A program made the translations under genes and the position numbers. Below, piece by piece: positions 61,813 to 64,000 of a DNA stretch of 64,000 nt (its first letter is position 1; each line of letters starts with the position of its first letter). Location: positions 496,001 through 560,000 of the forward strand of contig NZ_CP189850.1 in the NCBI RefSeq assembly GCF_050271975.1, read 5' to 3'. The notes under the pieces were generated by a model. It did not search any database. It was not told the origin of the DNA and saw nothing but the letters and a program-made list of their open reading frames with translations. The stretch comes from Litorimonas sp947503715 (lineage in GTDB: Bacteria > Pseudomonadota > Alphaproteobacteria > Caulobacterales > Maricaulaceae).

Positions 61813-62425
61813 GCCATCTGAATTTCCCGACGGGTTCGCCCATTATCCGCTCTATTTCTCGCCCGCAGAGCAAGAGGCGCTCATTGCAGCGGTCAAGGCG
61901 GCGACTGAAACTGCGCCGTTCTTTCAACCTAGAATGCCACGGACCGGAACACCTCTATCCGTCGTGATGAGTAACTTTGGCTCATTGGGCTGGGTCACAG
62001 ATAAGGAACGGGGCTACCGTTATGAGCCGCGACATCCAGTAACGGATGTCCCTTGGCCGCCCTTACCCGATCTGCTGCAAAAGCTCTGGCAAGATGTGAG
62101 TGACTGGCCGGACCTGCCGGAAGCCTGCCTCATCAACTGGTATAAAGACGGCGCGAAAATGGGGCTGCATGTCGACCGGGACGAGTTGGCCGTCAACGCG
62201 CCCGTCGTCTCGATCAGCCTTGGCGACCCCGCCATGTTCCGCATTGGCGGCCCAAAACGCGGTGGCAAAACGCAGGGGGTCAAACTCCTCTCCGGCGATG
62301 TCGTCGTCCTCGCGAAAGAGGCCCGTCGCTGCTATCACGGGATCAGTAAAGTCGATTACGGGCAGAGCGCCCTCGTTCCGAAAGGCGGACGAATTAATCT
62401 GACGATGCGGCGGGTGAATCTATAG
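61805..62425 (+). CDS. alkB: DNA/RNA alkylation repair dioxygenase AlkB
   Basis: The 206-residue protein matches AlkB Fe(II)/2-oxoglutarate dioxygenases. It has an HVDRDE motif (His-x-Asp), a distal His in CYHGI and an Arg in RINLTMRRV. The INWY segment marks the substrate side. It removes methyl groups from 1-methyladenine and 3-methylcytosine by oxidation. The start is TTG at 61805, overlapping the phosphate transporter by 8 bp. A later in-frame start would lose the FPDGFAHYPLYF region typical of the family. Confidence 0.92.
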   Translation: MAKPSEFPDGFAHYPLYFSPAEQEALIAAVKAATETAPFFQPRMPRTGTPLSVVMSNFGSLGWVTDKERGYRYEPRHPVTDVPWPPLPDLLQKLWQDVSDWPDLPEACLINWYKDGAKMGLHVDRDELAVNAPVVSISLGDPAMFRIGGPKRGGKTQGVKLLSGDVVVLAKEARRCYHGISKVDYGQSALVPKGGRINLTMRRVNL

Positions 62426-62476
62426 AGCGCGTTCATCGCTTGACCCCTTACTTCTTGACCGCCAAAGCCCTCCGCC

Positions 62477-62734
62477 ATGACATTTGATGCCCCCACACTC
62501 CCAGACCTCATCGGCCTTCTCGGCGTGGGGTTAATCCTGCTGACTTACGGCGCGCTGACGCTGGAGCGGATTGACCCGAAGGGTTGGCGCTATTCTGCGG
62601 GGAACGGGCTTGGCGCCGTCCTCATCCTCATCTCGCTCTATTACAGCTTTAATCTTGCGAGCTTCGTGATTGAAATTGCATGGCTGGCCATTAGTAGTTT
62701 GGGCTTGTGGAAAGCTTGGCGACGGAGTCCTTAA
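62477..62734 (+). CDS. Small membrane protein, CBU_0592-like
   Basis: The 85-residue protein has three membrane helices (LIGLLGVGLILLTYGALTL, GNGLGAVLILISLYY, ASFVIEIAWLAISSLGL) and resembles the CBU_0592 family of small membrane proteins of unknown function. It lies 51 bp after alkB. It converges on the 62741-63487 gene with a 6-bp gap. Confidence 0.78.
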   Translation: MTFDAPTLPDLIGLLGVGLILLTYGALTLERIDPKGWRYSAGNGLGAVLILISLYYSFNLASFVIEIAWLAISSLGLWKAWRRSP

Positions 62735-62740
62735 ATCAAG

Positions 62741-63487
62741 TTATCTGAACGCCTCGAAACGCTTTTTATCAATACAGACTTTATAACGGGCTGCATCTTT
62801 CTCCTCTTTGGCTGTCGGGTGTGATCCCGTACCAATGAAGGTATTTGTTGGATACCCAAGTTGTAAATTACAGGCGCGATGCCACTGGTCAGGCAGAAAA
62901 CGTGTCACGTTTTGGTAATCAAAAATACGCTTCGCACGTGTACCGGAAATGCAAGGTTTCTCTATATCCGGCTTCAGAAATGATAGCGGCTCAACGAAAT
63001 CCAAACCCTCGTCCCCGTTACCTTTATATCTGTCGGGAATTCCGCAAATTGCCCAATCTCCATCCGTCGTCTTGGAGACATCATAAAACAGATACTTGCT
63101 GTGAAACCATTGCCCATCATGTTTTTCTAGAAAAAGGAGAGGTGTTTCGACCTTTGGGAAACGTGGATTACTGTAATGGTCATAGGCGGTAAAATCGATT
63201 TCTGGTCGAGGCGACTCCGGCTCTACAACCCAGTCCAAAATTCTATACCGCGCTTCATAACGACTATCAAAATTTGGCATGACCCTTTCAACCAAATTGC
63301 CTGAACCATCTTTAATCATCATGGTTGTTTTGAGATTGCGTTCTTCGACGAATATCTTTTTTCCGATAAATGCAATCACTTGCGGGTCGGCCTCATCTGC
63401 AATATTCCGAAAAGGGGCGTCCTGCGCAAAACTATCTGCGCTAACGCATAGGCCAGCAACAAGGACGAGGGTTGGTATGATGCGCAT
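62741..63487 (-). CDS. Exported hypothetical protein
   Basis: I start the protein at ATG 63487 because the signal peptide follows directly (MRIIPTLVLVAGLCVSADSFAQ). The longer frame up to 63871 overlaps the opposite oxidoreductase gene and lacks sense. The mature part of about 226 residues has four cysteines and several charged/aromatic runs (HDGQWFHSKYLFYDVS, WHRACNLQLGYPTN). No family is recognised. It is divergent from the oxidoreductase gene. Confidence 0.75.
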   Translation of the reverse strand: MRIIPTLVLVAGLCVSADSFAQDAPFRNIADEADPQVIAFIGKKIFVEERNLKTTMMIKDGSGNLVERVMPNFDSRYEARYRILDWVVEPESPRPEIDFTAYDHYSNPRFPKVETPLLFLEKHDGQWFHSKYLFYDVSKTTDGDWAICGIPDRYKGNGDEGLDFVEPLSFLKPDIEKPCISGTRAKRIFDYQNVTRFLPDQWHRACNLQLGYPTNTFIGTGSHPTAKEEKDAARYKVCIDKKRFEAFR

Positions 63488-63529
63488 AAAGACCTTATAG
63501 CAGGTCCGAACAGTTTTGGAAATTCCCGC

Positions 63530-64000
63530 ATGACCCCTACCCTCTTTAGCCCCCTTAAACTGCCCAATGGCACCGTTATTCAGAACCGTCTCGCAAAGGC
63601 GGCAATGGAGGAGAATATGGCGGAGGGCGGACAGGTGCCCGGCGACGCCCTGATTAATCTTTACACAGCTTGGGCCAACGAGGCAGCCGATGCCGGACCG
63701 GGTATCATCCTGTCCGGCAATGTGATGGTGGACCCGACGGCCATGACGGGACCGGGGGGCGTCGTGCTGGAGCAAGGCACATTGGACAATCCCGACACGC
63801 GCCATCGGTTCCAGCATTGGGCGAGAGCCGGACAGGCCGGAGGGTCGAAATTCGTGATGCAAATCTCCCACCCCGGGCGGCAGGTCTTTGCCGCCATGGG
63901 CACGCAGGCGGTTTCGGCATCAGATACGAAAGTGACGCTATCAGGCATGGCGGACAAAATGTTCGCGCCTGCGCGCGCCCTGACGATTGACGAAATTCGC
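63530..64000 (+). CDS. Old yellow enzyme family NADH:flavin oxidoreductase, 3' end missing
   Basis: ATG 63530 opens a frame of 157 codons that continues past the window end. It reads LFSPLKLPNGTVIQNRLAKAAMEENMA, then GPGIILSGNVMVDP and MQISHPGRQVFAAMG. These are the FMN-binding and His-substrate segments of the NADH:flavin oxidoreductase/old yellow enzyme barrel. Substrates are usually enones or other conjugated compounds. The C-terminal FMN phosphate site is not visible. It is divergent from the exported protein gene, 42 bp away. Confidence 0.9.
   Translation, partial: MTPTLFSPLKLPNGTVIQNRLAKAAMEENMAEGGQVPGDALINLYTAWANEAADAGPGIILSGNVMVDPTAMTGPGGVVLEQGTLDNPDTRHRFQHWARAGQAGGSKFVMQISHPGRQVFAAMGTQAVSASDTKVTLSGMADKMFAPARALTIDEIR

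Noticed and set aside
62741..63871. 376-residue version of the exported hypothetical protein
   Set aside because: The extra 128 residues overlap the divergent oxidoreductase gene, and a signal peptide starts at 63487.

Overview
The window looks like chromosomal DNA of a moderately GC-rich marine-type alphaproteobacterium, most likely Caulobacterales/Maricaulales-like (Hyphomonadaceae or Robiginitomaculum relatives). The evidence is recognised neighbourhoods and protein types: secA divergent from a parvulin-argJ-mutT operon, rsmB with rpe, a heparinase-like gene and purH, an alphaproteobacterial succinate dehydrogenase assembly factor (DUF1674), a TorF-type porin, and a dnaK promoter with CTTG/CCCCATAT heat-shock elements. 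This is inference from gene content. No rRNA or tRNA gene was seen, so the assignment stays at class/order level.

Layout. 1-3.3 kb: two subunits of a biotin-dependent acyl-CoA carboxylase, the first cut by the window edge. 3.3-8.7 kb: mutT, argJ and a lipoprotein prolyl isomerase, divergent from secA. 9-14.1 kb: a porin, then a leftward cluster of accA, two small unknown genes, xerD, a periplasmic protein and a 44-residue membrane peptide too short for usual gene calling. 14.2-17.3 kb: aroK-aroB-CNNM/CBS transporter operon. 17.3-19.6 kb: LRAT-like protein, glycine-zipper lipoprotein, ABA4-like membrane protein, LysR regulator. 19.6-21 kb: gene-poor, hairpin-rich, partly AT-rich stretch. 21-29.8 kb: leftward rsmB, a repeat-bearing secreted protein, rpe, heparinase-like, CapD-like dehydratase, purH. 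30-32.3 kb: SDH assembly factor and two more low-complexity secreted proteins. 32.3-36.5 kb: pyrF, SDR, lipoprotein, LemA and DUF2207 protein.

36.5-48.5 kb is the most unusual part. All genes are leftward. A giant protein with 13 pre-peptidase-C-like repeats, a propeller-like segment and an RTX calcium-binding tail is followed by a one-helix remnant of an HlyD-type membrane fusion protein. That remnant is translationally coupled (TAATG) to an ABC exporter with an intact C39 double-glycine peptidase. A previously uncalled 22-codon gene (39301-39369) follows, ending in its own terminator. Its product fits the double-glycine leader rule exactly (LSLEELEVVVGG) and leaves only seven residues, NPIVIWL. 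A TPR-containing hybrid histidine kinase lies next. I read this as a secreted micro-peptide system with a processing exporter, possibly sharing the locus with an RTX adhesin.

48.7-53.7 kb: NhaC-type antiporter, carboxylesterase and an avidin-family protein in one overlapping operon, then a three-gene overlapping operon ending in an HTTM/SdpB-like membrane protein. 53.7-58.1 kb: dnaJ and dnaK, separated by a cysteine-bearing secreted protein and its frameshifted paralogue. 58.2-64 kb: AAA ATPase, DUF1287 lipoprotein, PiT phosphate transporter, AlkB, a small membrane protein, a secreted unknown, and the start of an old-yellow-enzyme family oxidoreductase cut by the window end.
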